From NCBI GenBank assembly GCA_934546745.1, contig CAKTDV010000017.1, forward strand, positions 4,587 through 68,586: a DNA stretch of 64,000 nucleotides. The letters are read 5' to 3'. This document shows, piece by piece, positions 42,384-51,774 of the stretch (positions are counted from its first letter, which is position 1; each line of letters begins with the position of its first letter). Below the pieces are notes generated by a model that ran no database searches, had not been told where the DNA came from, and saw only the letters and a program-made list of their open reading frames with translations. The translations under genes and the position numbers were made by a program. The DNA is from an uncultured Desulfovibrio sp. (GTDB taxonomy: Bacteria > Desulfobacterota > Desulfovibrionia > Desulfovibrionales > Desulfovibrionaceae).

Positions 42384-43649
42384 TCAGGAAGCCTGTTCTT
42401 CCGGGCTGGCCTCCGTGCCGTCGGCATAGAGCAGCACCGGAGGCTTGCCCTTGTCGATGACCGCCTGATTGATCAGACACTCGCGGACATCCGGCATGGA
42501 CGGCAGCCTGTACATGATATCAAGCATGGTGCGTTCCATGACGTTGCGTAGGCCACGCGCGCCGGTCTTGCGTTCAATGGCCCGCGCGGCAATGGCCTTG
42601 AGGGCGTTGGCGGTAAAACGCAGATGCACCTGCTCCAGCTCAAAGAGTTTCTGGTACTGACGCACCAGCGCGTTCTTGGGCTCTGTCAGGATACGTACCA
42701 GATCCGGCTCGTCCAGATCGTCCACATGGGTGATGATGGGGATGCGGCCCACAAATTCGGGGATGAGGCCGAATTTGACCAAATCCTGTGGATGCACCTT
42801 TTCCAGCAGTTCCGCCAGCGGCATTTCCTTGGCGGAACGCACCTTGGCGCCAAACCCCATGCTGCCGCCGCTCATCCGGGACTCGACGATCTTGTCAAGC
42901 CCCACAAAGGCCCCACCCACGATGAACAGGATGTTGGACGTGTTCATGCGGATGAATTCCTGCTGCGGGTGCTTGCGCCCGCCCTTGGGGGGGATGTTGG
43001 CCTCGGTGCCCTCCACGATCTTGAGCAGCGCCTGCTGCACCCCCTCCCCGGACACGTCGCGGGTGATGGAGGGGCCGTCGCTCTTACGGGAAATCTTGTC
43101 GATTTCATCGATATAGATAATCCCCTTGCTGGCGGCCTCAATGTCGTAATCGGCGTTCTGCAGGAGCTGCACGAGGATATTTTCCACATCCTCGCCCACG
43201 TAGCCCGCCTCGGTCAGGGTCGTGGCGTCGGCAATGGCGAAGGGCACCCGGAGCACCCTGGCGAGCGTCTTGGCCAGCAGGGTCTTGCCGCTGCCCGAAG
43301 GGCCAACCAGCAGGATGTTGCTCTTCTCAATCTCCACATCGTCGCCCAGCGCGCCGGCATAGAAAACGCGCTTGTAATGGTTGTGGACGGCCACGGAAAG
43401 GATCTTCTTGGCCTCGTTCTGACCGATGACGTATTCGTCGAGCTTTTCCTTGATTTCCCGCGGGGAAAGCAGGCGTTCCTGATTTTCCGGGCTTTCCAGC
43501 TGATCGCGGGTGATGATTTCATTGCAGGCCCTGACGCAGATATCGCAAATGCAGGCGTTGCCCTCCGTAATGAGGTTACGGACCTCCCTGTCGGTGCGTC
43601 CGCAGAAGGAACAGCGCAGGGGAGGGGGCGTGGCGTTCTTTTTCGGCAT
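42384..43649 (-). CDS. clpX: ATP-dependent Clp protease ATP-binding subunit ClpX
   Basis: 421 residues. The N-terminal zinc-binding domain has Cys13, Cys16, Cys35 and Cys38 (CSFCGRTD and CICDIC). The AAA+ core has Walker A GPSGSGKTLLAKTLA (about residue 115), Walker B IIYIDEIDKI and the pore loop GYVGEDV. The IGF-type loop that docks on ClpP is not unmistakable from reading. ClpX unfolds tagged proteins, including SsrA-tagged ones, and feeds them to ClpP. The start lies five bases after the clpP stop, so the pair is co-translated. The C-terminal sensor-2 region is complete. Confidence 0.97.
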   Translation of the reverse strand: MPKKNATPPPLRCSFCGRTDREVRNLITEGNACICDICVRACNEIITRDQLESPENQERLLSPREIKEKLDEYVIGQNEAKKILSVAVHNHYKRVFYAGALGDDVEIEKSNILLVGPSGSGKTLLAKTLARVLRVPFAIADATTLTEAGYVGEDVENILVQLLQNADYDIEAASKGIIYIDEIDKISRKSDGPSITRDVSGEGVQQALLKIVEGTEANIPPKGGRKHPQQEFIRMNTSNILFIVGGAFVGLDKIVESRMSGGSMGFGAKVRSAKEMPLAELLEKVHPQDLVKFGLIPEFVGRIPIITHVDDLDEPDLVRILTEPKNALVRQYQKLFELEQVHLRFTANALKAIAARAIERKTGARGLRNVMERTMLDIMYRLPSMPDVRECLINQAVIDKGKPPVLLYADGTEASPEEQAS

Positions 43650-43654
43650 GACTG

Positions 43655-44257
43655 TTAGCTCTTTTCCCCGAGATCGCGACGCGAGACCAGCACGCGGTCA
43701 ATGATGCCGCAGGCTTTGGCTTCTTCGGGGGTAAGGAAATTATCTCGTTCGGTGGCCTTTACCACCGCGTCGTACTCCATTCCCGTGTTTTCGGAAAGAA
43801 GGGCATTCAGGCGTTCTTTCAGGCGCAGCACCTCGCGCGCGTGGATGTCAATATCCGTCGCCTGGCCCCGGAACCCGCCCGAAGGCTGGTGAATCATGAT
43901 CTGGCTGTTGGGCAGGGCAAAACGCATACCCCGCGCGCCCGCCGCCAGCAGAAAAGCGCCCATGCTGGCTGCCCGCCCCATGCACACGGTGGTGACGGGC
44001 GCGGTGATGTAGCGCATGGTGTCGTAAATGGCCAGACCGGCCGTCACGGAACCGCCGGGAGAATTGATGTAAAGGCTGATTTCCTTTTCCGGATCCTGTG
44101 ATTCCAGAAAAAGCAGCTGCGCGCAGATGAGCGACGCCACGCTATCGGTAACCTCCGTGCCCAGCAGGACGATGCGGTCCTTGAGCAGGCGGGAATAGAT
44201 ATCGTAGGAGCGCTCGGCGCGGCCTGTGGTTTCAACGACAATAGGGACAAGGGACAT
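43655..44257 (-). CDS. clpP: ATP-dependent Clp protease proteolytic subunit ClpP
   Basis: 200 residues from ATG 44257; the longer frame upstream is Arg-rich and lacks a ribosome site. Catalytic serine 98 is in GRAASMGAF, and histidine 123 is in MIHQPSGG. The third member should be an aspartate in the segment GQATDIDIHAREVLRLKE or shortly after. The N-terminal MSLVPIVVETTGRAERSYDIYSR-type axial loop sequence is canonical. It forms the tetradecameric chamber used with ClpX. It is second in the array after tig, separated by a 241-bp gap that may hold its own promoter. Confidence 0.97.
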   Translation of the reverse strand: MSLVPIVVETTGRAERSYDIYSRLLKDRIVLLGTEVTDSVASLICAQLLFLESQDPEKEISLYINSPGGSVTAGLAIYDTMRYITAPVTTVCMGRAASMGAFLLAAGARGMRFALPNSQIMIHQPSGGFRGQATDIDIHAREVLRLKERLNALLSENTGMEYDAVVKATERDNFLTPEEAKACGIIDRVLVSRRDLGEKS

Positions 44258-44498
44258 GGAAACGTCACTCCTTGCGTGGGAACCGCCGGCAACGGAACGC
44301 CCGCGGCGGGCATGCGGCGAAGCGCGCCGTGCACAAGGCCCGATCGGAGTCCGTCGCGTTGCGGAAACTATACGCATTGCCAGAAAAAGGCGCAAGCCGT
44401 TTACCGCGCTCCGGCAACGGCCGCCGAAAAGGAAGCGCCGGCGGAGGACGCGCCGCGCGGGCGCGCCCCTTCCTGCCGGCGGGGAAAAACAGACGGCG

Positions 44499-45812
44499 CT
44501 ATTCCTTTGTTTCGCCCTTGGCGGCGGGTTCCACTTCCGTCACCTTGGCGCGGGCGTACACGGCCTCCATGGCCTTGTCGGCCAGCATGCGATCGCGCAG
44601 CGTAAAGATCATGCCAGAACGCTCGTAATCCTCGCGCACCTGCTTGAAATCCTCGCCGGTGCGCAGGCAGAGCTGGTAGAGCTGCATGGTCACTTCCTGT
44701 TCGCTGACCTGGAGATTCTCCTTTTTGGCAATGGCGAGCAGGAGCACCTGACTGCGGGTAATCTCCGTGGCCTGGGGCAGGACCTCGGCGCGCAGGGCCT
44801 CCTCGCTCTTGCCCAGCGAATCAAGGCTCTTGCCCTGACGTTCCAGACGCACGCGCAGATCGGCCAGCAGGCTGCGAATCTGCACTTCCAGCAGGCTGTC
44901 AGGCAGGGGGAAGTCCACCAGCTTGAGCAGCTGATCGAGAATCTTCTTTTCGGCCGCGCCCTTGTTCAGGCTTTCGCGGCTCCTGCGGTAGCTTTCGGCA
45001 ATGCCCTCACGCAGCTTCTCGAGGCTTTCCGCGCCCGCCAGTTTGGCCAGATCGTCGTTGAGTTCGGGTTCCTGACGGGCCTTGATGGCATGGACGCGGA
45101 CTTTCATGGTCAGGGTCTTGCCAGCAAGATCGCTGGCGAGAAAGTCATCGGGAAAGGAAATCTCGCCCTCCCCTTCCTCATTGAGCCGGACAGTCTTGAC
45201 GAGCTTCTCAAAGTCTTCCAGCGCCTGACGCTCGCCCAGCGCCAGATCAAAGCCGGTAGCGCCAAGGCCCTCCACGGGCTTGCCGTCCTCAAAGGCGGAA
45301 AAATCAATGTTGACCACCTGGCCGTCCACCGCAGGGCCCACGCCGTCCACGGGAACCAGCTTGGCATGATCGCGGCGGATGCGGGCAAGCACCTCATCCA
45401 CATCGGCGTCAGTGATGTCAACCTTTTCCTGTTCCACCTCAATGCCTTCATAGGGGGGCAGCTCAAATGCCGGCAGCACCTCAAATTCCATGCTGTAGGT
45501 AAAGGGGCTGTCCTTCTCAAAAGCGCTCTCGCCGGAGAGATTCAGGCCGGAGACGGGCGTCACGTCCAGTTTCTGCATCACGTCGTTAATATGCACGTTG
45601 ATGAGGTCCTGACGGGCTTCGCCATAAATCTGATCGCGGAAGCGCTTCTCCACCACCGAGGCGGGCGCCTTGCCTTTGCGGAAGCCGTCCAGCTGCACGG
45701 ACGTTCTGTACAGAGCCACGGCACCCATAATGGCGGCCTCGACCTCCTTGGGCTCGGTAGTGATGTTGACCTTTTTCTTCACAGGGGAAATATCTTCGAC
45801 AGTGTATTCCAC
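44499..45812 (-). CDS. tig: Trigger factor
   Basis: 437 residues, the family length. The N-terminal ribosome-binding domain carries a variant of the GFRxGKxP signature (LDGFRKGKAPASVVEKRF, about residues 42-59). The peptidyl-prolyl isomerase domain is at about 150-245 (GPAVDGQVVNIDFSAFEDGK). The helical C-terminal chaperone domain ends RAKVTEVEPAAKGETKE. It folds nascent chains at the ribosome exit and is usually encoded with clpP and clpX, as here. A TTGAAA-17-TAGGAA promoter lies 119 bp upstream. The FKBP-like loop has an atypical charged insertion (LGERQALEDFEKLVKTVRL) but is otherwise standard. Confidence 0.96.
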   Translation of the reverse strand: MEYTVEDISPVKKKVNITTEPKEVEAAIMGAVALYRTSVQLDGFRKGKAPASVVEKRFRDQIYGEARQDLINVHINDVMQKLDVTPVSGLNLSGESAFEKDSPFTYSMEFEVLPAFELPPYEGIEVEQEKVDITDADVDEVLARIRRDHAKLVPVDGVGPAVDGQVVNIDFSAFEDGKPVEGLGATGFDLALGERQALEDFEKLVKTVRLNEEGEGEISFPDDFLASDLAGKTLTMKVRVHAIKARQEPELNDDLAKLAGAESLEKLREGIAESYRRSRESLNKGAAEKKILDQLLKLVDFPLPDSLLEVQIRSLLADLRVRLERQGKSLDSLGKSEEALRAEVLPQATEITRSQVLLLAIAKKENLQVSEQEVTMQLYQLCLRTGEDFKQVREDYERSGMIFTLRDRMLADKAMEAVYARAKVTEVEPAAKGETKE

Positions 45813-45930
45813 AGAAGCGCTCCTTCAGCATGGTTCTCCGCGGCCTCCTCTGGCGAGGGGACCGCCTGACGACGGAAGACAGGGCGGCCTCCCCCAAAAG
45901 AAGGCCGCATATTCTCGCGATGATCCCTTT

Positions 45931-45959
45931 TTCCTACCCCAGATACGGCTTTCTTTCAA
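45931..45959 (-). promoter_or_regulatory. Promoter of the tig-clpP-clpX-lon array
   Basis: On the minus strand: TTGAAA (45954-45959), 17-base spacer, TAGGAA (45931-45936), 119 bp before the trigger factor start. Confidence 0.5.
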
Positions 45960-45992
45960 GTAGAAGGGCGGGTCCGCTCCCCGGCGGATTCC

Positions 45993-46754
45993 TCAGAAAC
46001 CGACATGGAAACGCATGCCAAACCCCACGGCGGATTCCGGGCTGTGCGGATCCTTGGCCACGGATCTGTCGTTATCGTCCCGAAGAATGACTTCCGGCCC
46101 GATGCTGACAGAGGCGTTCCTGTCTCCCGCCCGCGCCTGCGCCCGCACGATATGCCGCTGATGCAGCGAAAAAACCTCTCCCGCCTGCCGGATTCTGGCG
46201 GAAGCTTCGGGGTGCCATGTGGCGGTATCACGCTCCCAGCTCAAAACGACGCCGGATACGTCCCCGTCGGGCACGGGTTCCGCGGCGCGCGCCCTCGCGC
46301 GCCCGTGTCCCCGTCCCCCGTGCCCGCGTTCATGTACGCTTGAGATGGATGCGGGCGCCCCCTTGCGCCTGCCGGCCGCCACAGCGGTGGGCTTTGCCGC
46401 CCCGGCAACGGCCTTGTGTTGCAGATCCGCGCCACTGATGCCCCGCCTCCAGCGGACGGCCTGTTCCTCGTCCACCCCAAAAGCCCAGCCGGACGCCGGA
46501 TCGGGCGGCGGCTGGCGCCGGAGACCGGGCTTGTCGGGCCCGCCGCGCGCGGCAATCGCGGGCGCGGCGCAGAGTGCCAGCGCCACCAGCAGAAGGCCCG
46601 CCGCGACCCGCGCGGGAAGGCGCGGGCGAAAGGACGGACTGGCGCATAGCCAAGGACACACACGGAACTTGAGGCAGAGGCTTCTCTGACATCGCCTCTC
46701 CGCAAAGGCGCGCCACTCCACAAAGCGCCATAAACGAGAGTAGAGCCACTTCAT
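45993..46754 (-). CDS. Unknown exported protein, N-terminus uncertain, possibly frameshifted
   Basis: The frame ending at 45993 encodes a hydrophobic export signal (RVAAGLLLVALALCAAPAIA) and then a Pro/Arg/Gly-rich stretch. The C-terminal region, WERDTATWHPEASARI, VRAQARAGDRNASVSIGPEV, then GFGMRFHVGF, ends in phenylalanine like an outer-membrane strand. None of the in-frame ATGs (46784, 46754) has a ribosome site. In another frame, ATG 46692 has an excellent GGAGAGG and encodes MSEKPLPQVPCVSLAMRQS, which would join this signal peptide naturally after a shift near 46610-46625. It is therefore either a gene with a non-ATG start or a frameshifted copy. No family is recognised. Confidence 0.5.
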   Translation of the reverse strand: MKWLYSRLWRFVEWRAFAERRCQRSLCLKFRVCPWLCASPSFRPRLPARVAAGLLLVALALCAAPAIAARGGPDKPGLRRQPPPDPASGWAFGVDEEQAVRWRRGISGADLQHKAVAGAAKPTAVAAGRRKGAPASISSVHERGHGGRGHGRARARAAEPVPDGDVSGVVLSWERDTATWHPEASARIRQAGEVFSLHQRHIVRAQARAGDRNASVSIGPEVILRDDNDRSVAKDPHSPESAVGFGMRFHVGF

Positions 46755-46977
46755 ATGTGAATATAGTAGCCACTCACGCACCATCTGTAAAGCAACTGCC
46801 TCGACCTACCCCATACTTCCGGCGATAGTGGCCTTCTTCTCCTGTAACACGACCTCTCCGCACACCCAGCCTATGACGATTCCACCCTGCTGTAAGCCCA
46901 AACAACAGTCTTGATTTCTTCTTATTTATTTCTTAGTAAACTCTACAACATATATAGAAGACGAAACAACAGACACT

Positions 46978-47017
46978 AAAAAAGCGTCCGCTCCCGGCCC
47001 ATACCGGAGCGGACGCT
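46978..47017 (-). terminator. Terminator of the RND efflux operon
   Basis: A perfect 12-bp stem (46983-46994 with 47006-47017) and an 11-base loop, followed on the minus strand by six T, 13 bases after the stop of the outer-membrane factor gene. The 190 bp beyond it (46785-46977) are A/T-rich and hold no gene I can support. Confidence 0.88.
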
Positions 47018-47029
47018 TCGCATGTCCCT

Positions 47030-48571
47030 TTACCTGTTTTGCGCGGCGTCACCCTGAACAGGTGGCCGCGCCGCCGGGTTCCGTCCCTCCAGAAGTGGCG
47101 CGGTATCCCCGAAAACGCCCGGCCGGACGTCCGGATCCTGCCAGCCGCCGCCCAGCGCCATGCAGACGCCCACCACGGCGTTGAGGCGATCCCGCAGGGC
47201 CGCGGCGTATTCCAGCTCGGCACTGAACAGCTGGCGTTCAGCATCCAGCACGGTCAGATAGTCGGTGTAGCCGTTGTCGTATTGAAGGCGGGCAATCTCC
47301 ACGGCGCGCCGCAGGCTCTCCACCTGACGCAGCTGGCTCTGGACAACGGCCCCCGCCTCGCGCTGGCTGGTCAGGCTGGTACGCAAATCCTCAAAGGCCG
47401 TCTGCACGGCTTTGCGATAGGTGGCCTCCGCCGCCTGTTTCTGGGCCTCCGCGCCCTTGACCTTGTACCAGACGCGTCCAAAATCCAGCAGCGGCACCGT
47501 GCCGGAAATGCCGTAGCTCCAGGCCCCGGCGGGTCCGGAAAAGAGCTTGTACGCCTCGGCGCTTAGCGTTCCCAGCGTTCCCGTCAGGGAAAGGGAGGGA
47601 AAGTACTCCGCGCGCGCCGCCCCGATATTGGCGTTATAAGCCATAATCAGAAACTCCGCGGCGCGCACGTCAGGACGCCGCAGGAGCAGATCGGACGGCA
47701 GACCCGCGGGCAGCGCCGGCGGCGCGGGAAGGCGCTCGATGCTGGTCCCGCGCGGCATGGCTTCGGCGATGATCTCTCTCGGACTACGCCCGATGAGTAC
47801 CGCCAGGGCGGCCTCCGCCTGATCCACAGCCACGACGCTGCTGTGCATGCGGACGCGGGCCGTCTCCACCTCGGCACGGGCGCGCTGCCAGTCCAGTTCG
47901 GTGATGTCACCCTGCTGGTAGCGGCTGGTGTAGATGCCAAAGGAGGATTCGCGGCTCCTGAGGGTACGGCGGGCCGTCTCCAGCTGCGAATCCAGCGCGA
48001 GAAGGGAGAAATAGCCCTTGGCGGTCTCCCCGGCCACGGTCAGGCGCAGGGCCTCGTGACTGAGGGCCGTGTTCATGAGCACGTCGGTCTGCATACTGCG
48101 GATATTGCGCAGCCTGCCCCACAGATCCAACTCCCAGCTGGCGCTGGCCTGCAACTGATAGTTCAGGTGCGAACGTGACAGTCCATTGCTGGAAAAAGGC
48201 GCGGTGTTGGCCGTCGCCTCGGAAGCGCCCTGCGATCCGGCGGCCCCGCTTCCACTGATCAGCGGCGCGAGGGCGCTCGTGGCCACGCCCATCTGGGCGG
48301 CCGCCGCGTCGATCTCCGCCAGCGAACGGGCCAGATCCTGATTCTTCCGCAGGGCCTGTTCAATGAGGGCCGTCAGCACGGGGTCCTCAAAACGCGTCCA
48401 CCAGTCAGTCCGCAGCGGCGCCGCGCCGAGATCCACCGAGCGCCATTGCGCGGGTATGTCCATCTCAGGGCGTTCGTACCGGGGCGCGAGGGAGCAGCCC
48501 CCCAGCAAAAGGCACAGGGAGGCGATCAGCGCCGCGCGCCGGACGCCCGTTGCCGCACGGGTCAGGCTCAT
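47030..48571 (-). CDS. Outer membrane factor lipoprotein of RND efflux system (NodT/OprM type)
   Basis: 513 residues. Lipoprotein signal ending LLLGGC (Cys26). Two outer-membrane efflux repeats form the trimeric channel: DPVLTALIEQALRKNQDLAR and the helix SFGIYTSRYQQGDITELDWQRARAE in the first, PDVRAAEFLIMAYNANIGAARAEYFPSLSLTG and LQYDNGYTDYLTVLDAERQLFSA in the second. The NodT-type start LAPRYERPEMDIPAQW is typical. Its start codon overlaps the stop of the pump gene by four bases, so it is the last gene of the tripartite operon. A 40-residue Pro/Arg-rich tail follows the second repeat. Confidence 0.94.
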   Translation of the reverse strand: MSLTRAATGVRRAALIASLCLLLGGCSLAPRYERPEMDIPAQWRSVDLGAAPLRTDWWTRFEDPVLTALIEQALRKNQDLARSLAEIDAAAAQMGVATSALAPLISGSGAAGSQGASEATANTAPFSSNGLSRSHLNYQLQASASWELDLWGRLRNIRSMQTDVLMNTALSHEALRLTVAGETAKGYFSLLALDSQLETARRTLRSRESSFGIYTSRYQQGDITELDWQRARAEVETARVRMHSSVVAVDQAEAALAVLIGRSPREIIAEAMPRGTSIERLPAPPALPAGLPSDLLLRRPDVRAAEFLIMAYNANIGAARAEYFPSLSLTGTLGTLSAEAYKLFSGPAGAWSYGISGTVPLLDFGRVWYKVKGAEAQKQAAEATYRKAVQTAFEDLRTSLTSQREAGAVVQSQLRQVESLRRAVEIARLQYDNGYTDYLTVLDAERQLFSAELEYAAALRDRLNAVVGVCMALGGGWQDPDVRPGVFGDTAPLLEGRNPAARPPVQGDAAQNR

Positions 48572-51500
48572 AGGTAGTCCTCCTCGTCGTCAAAGCGGCG
48601 CTTGCCCTCGTTGGGATCGCGCTTGCCTTGCAGTTTCAGGGAAATGACCATGATGGCACGGAAGAAGAACGGGACGAACAGCGTCGCGATGCAGGTGGCG
48701 GCCAGCATGCCGCCCACCACGGCGGTGCCGATGGCATGGCGGCTGTTGGCCCCCGCTCCGGAGCTGATGGCCAGCGGCACGCAGCCGAGAATGAACGCCA
48801 GCGACGTCATGACGATGGGCCGGAACCGCAGGCGGGCGGCGTGCATGGCCGCCACGTCAAGACTGCGGCCCCCGCGCCAGGATTCCACCGCGAATTCCAC
48901 GATGAGAATGGCGTTCTTGGCGGCCAGCCCCACCAGCGTCACCAGCGCCACCTGGAAATACACGTCGTTGGACAGGCCGCGCCCCCATGTGGCGAACAGC
49001 GCGCCAAACACACCGAAGGGCACGGCGGTGAGCACGGCCAGCGGCAGCGACCAGCTTTCGTACTGCGCCGCCAGAATCAGGAACACCATGACCAGCGCCA
49101 GCACGAAGATGACGGTGGTGTCGGCGCTGGCCAGCTTTTCCTGAAGGGCGGAACCTACCCAGCCAAGGCTGTAGCCGCTGTCCAGCGCGGCGGCGGCGGC
49201 CCGCTCCATCTCTTCCAGCGCCTGCCCGGAGGAAAAGCCCTCCGAGGGTGAGCCCATGATGTGCGCCGCGGGGAAGACATTGTACCGTTCCACCGTCTGC
49301 GGCGCGGTGCGGCGTTCCAGCGTCATGAGCGCGGACAGCGGCACCATTTCGCCTTTGGCGCTGCGCACATAGACGTCGTTGAGTGATTCCACCTGCATGC
49401 GGTAGTCCGCGTCCGACTGGAGGCGCACCTGGAAAGTCCTTCCCAGGTAGTTGAAGTCATTGACATAATAGGAACCGAACGTGCCGCTCATGGCCGTGAA
49501 CACGTCGCTCACGGCAATACCCATGTCCTTGCAGCGCTCACGATCAAGATTGGCGTAGAGTTGGGGCGATCCCGTGGAGAAAAGGCTGCGGATATCGCCG
49601 ATGGCCGGATATTTGGGATTGCCCCCGGCGTCCCGGCTGGTGGCCTCGGCGACAACTTTGTTGGCGGCCTCCTCCAGATCCCGCATGGTGCCGTTGCCGC
49701 GCTGCTGGATGTAGCCCTCGAAACCGCCTGTGGTGCTCATGCCGCTGATGGGCGGCGGCGTGAAGCCGAGGGCGAAGGCTTCGGGCTGCATCATGGTCAG
49801 GGCCATCGCCTTGCCAAGAAGCGCATCCGGCGACTGGGAGGGCAGGGGCCGCTCGCTCCACGGCTTGAGCGAGGCGAAGAAGGTCATGTAGTTGCTCTTG
49901 ACCGACATGGAGGTGATGTCGATGCCGTTAATCGTCATGACGGCGTCGATGGAGGGGTCGTTCCTCAGATGCCGCACAAGCATGCTGGAAACGCTTTCCG
50001 TCCGGTTACGGGAGGCCCCGTCGTCAAGAATGGCCATGCCGAGGAAGTACCCCTGATCCTCGTTGGGCACCAGCGCGCCGGGGACGACCCTGAAGAGCCA
50101 GGCCGTGCCCCCCAACATGAGACAGAAGCACAGCAGGGAGAACAGCCCGTGATCCTTGACAAAACGCACCGTGCGCACATAGCGGTGCGTGGTCTTGCCG
50201 AAGAGATAGTTGAAGACGGCAAAGGGTTTGGGCGTCCTGTAGTCGTGCCTGTGCGGCTTGAGGAGCAGGGCGCACAGGGCGGGCGTCAGCGTCAGGGCCA
50301 CGATGCCGGACAGCACCACCGACACCGAAATGGTGATGGCGAACTGCTTGTACATCTGCCCCGCAAGACCACCCATGAAGGAAACGGGGACGAACACGGC
50401 GCACAGCACCAGCACGATGGCGATGACAGGCCCTGTGACCTCGTTCATGGCCTTGGCCGTGGCCTCCCTGGGCGGCAGATGCTCCGTGGACATGATACGC
50501 TCCACGTTCTCCAGCACGACGATGGCGTCATCCACCACGATGCCGATGGCCAGCACCATGCCGAAGAGCGTCAGCGTGTTGATGGTGTAGCCCAGCGCGT
50601 ACATGCCCGCGAAGGTGCCGATGATGGAGACCGGCACGGCGATGCAGGGAATGAGCGTGGCCCGCCAGTTCTGAAGGAAGACATAGACCACGATAAACAC
50701 GAGGATCATGGCTTCCACAAGAGTGTGGATGACCTCGTTGATGGACTCCATGACGAAGTCGTTGGTGTCCACCACGATCTTGCAGGCCACGCCTTCGGGG
50801 AAATCCTTCGCCAGCTCTTCCAGACGCGCCTTGACGCGTTCGCCCGTGGCAATGGCGTTGGCTCCGGGCAGAAGGTAGACGGCCCCCATGCGGGCGCGCA
50901 TGCCGTTCATGTCGGAACTGACGCTGTAATCCTTGCCGCCCAGCTCAATGCGCGCCACATCCTTCAGACGCAGCATGGCACTGTCCGGGCCGTTGCGGAC
51001 GATAACCTCACCAAATTCCTCCGGCGAGGAAAAACGGCCCTGGGTATCAATCTGCCACGTGAGCATGGTCCCGTCCGTGGCGGGGGCGTCTCCCAGGCGG
51101 CCGGGCGCGAACTGGCTGTTCTGCTCGGCCACGGCGGCGGCCACCTCGCCGACGGTGATCCCGTACTTGGCCAGTTTGTCCGGCAGCAGCCAGACGCGCA
51201 TGGCATAGTCCATGCTGCCGAAAATGGAGCAGTCCCCCACGCCCTCGATGCGCTTGAGCTCGTCCACCACGTTGACCTGCATGTAGTTATGCAGAAACAC
51301 CTCGTCGTAGCGGCCGTCGGGCGAATAAAGGCCGAACACCTGCAGCATGGACGGCGAGCGCTTGACCACGCTCACCCCCATCTGGCGCACTGTGTCCGGC
51401 AGCAGGGTCTGCGCCAGATTGACCTTGTTGTTGACGTTGACCAGCGCCATGTTGGGGTCCGTCCCCAGCGCGAAGGTCACGGTGATGGAGCCGGAACCGG

Positions 51501-51771
51501 ATCCGGAAGACGCCGTGGAGGTCATGTAGAGCATGTTTTCCACGCCGTTGATGTTCACTTCCAGCGGGGCGAGCACCGTCGAGGCGATGGTTTCCGCCGA
51601 GGCGCCGGGATAGGAGGCGCTCACGTTGACCGTAGGCGGCACCAGCTCCGGATACTGGGCAATGGGCAGGGCCTTCATGGCCAGCGCCCCCACCAGCGTG
51701 ATCAGGATGGAGATGACCGCCGACAGCACCGGACGGCGCAGAAAGAAGTTCGGTTTTGTGGATGCGGCCAT
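48568..51771 (-). CDS. RND-type multidrug efflux pump, inner membrane subunit (HAE1 family)
   Basis: 1067 residues with 12 membrane helices and two large periplasmic loops. The N-terminus FFLRRPVLSAVISILITLVGALA and the proton-relay helix motif GIVVDDAIVVLENVERIM (two adjacent aspartates) are diagnostic of AcrB/MexB pumps. ALTLTPALCALLL, NEDQGYFLGMAILDDGAS and the C-terminal LVGLAAKNAILIVEFA also fit. It exchanges protons for drugs, dyes, detergents or bile-type amphiphiles. It lies between the membrane-fusion gene (three bases upstream) and the outer-membrane factor (four-base overlap). The C-terminus is short and charged (RFDDEEDYL). Confidence 0.97.
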   Translation of the reverse strand: MAASTKPNFFLRRPVLSAVISILITLVGALAMKALPIAQYPELVPPTVNVSASYPGASAETIASTVLAPLEVNINGVENMLYMTSTASSGSGSGSITVTFALGTDPNMALVNVNNKVNLAQTLLPDTVRQMGVSVVKRSPSMLQVFGLYSPDGRYDEVFLHNYMQVNVVDELKRIEGVGDCSIFGSMDYAMRVWLLPDKLAKYGITVGEVAAAVAEQNSQFAPGRLGDAPATDGTMLTWQIDTQGRFSSPEEFGEVIVRNGPDSAMLRLKDVARIELGGKDYSVSSDMNGMRARMGAVYLLPGANAIATGERVKARLEELAKDFPEGVACKIVVDTNDFVMESINEVIHTLVEAMILVFIVVYVFLQNWRATLIPCIAVPVSIIGTFAGMYALGYTINTLTLFGMVLAIGIVVDDAIVVLENVERIMSTEHLPPREATAKAMNEVTGPVIAIVLVLCAVFVPVSFMGGLAGQMYKQFAITISVSVVLSGIVALTLTPALCALLLKPHRHDYRTPKPFAVFNYLFGKTTHRYVRTVRFVKDHGLFSLLCFCLMLGGTAWLFRVVPGALVPNEDQGYFLGMAILDDGASRNRTESVSSMLVRHLRNDPSIDAVMTINGIDITSMSVKSNYMTFFASLKPWSERPLPSQSPDALLGKAMALTMMQPEAFALGFTPPPISGMSTTGGFEGYIQQRGNGTMRDLEEAANKVVAEATSRDAGGNPKYPAIGDIRSLFSTGSPQLYANLDRERCKDMGIAVSDVFTAMSGTFGSYYVNDFNYLGRTFQVRLQSDADYRMQVESLNDVYVRSAKGEMVPLSALMTLERRTAPQTVERYNVFPAAHIMGSPSEGFSSGQALEEMERAAAAALDSGYSLGWVGSALQEKLASADTTVIFVLALVMVFLILAAQYESWSLPLAVLTAVPFGVFGALFATWGRGLSNDVYFQVALVTLVGLAAKNAILIVEFAVESWRGGRSLDVAAMHAARLRFRPIVMTSLAFILGCVPLAISSGAGANSRHAIGTAVVGGMLAATCIATLFVPFFFRAIMVISLKLQGKRDPNEGKRRFDDEEDYL

Positions 51772-51774
51772 AGG

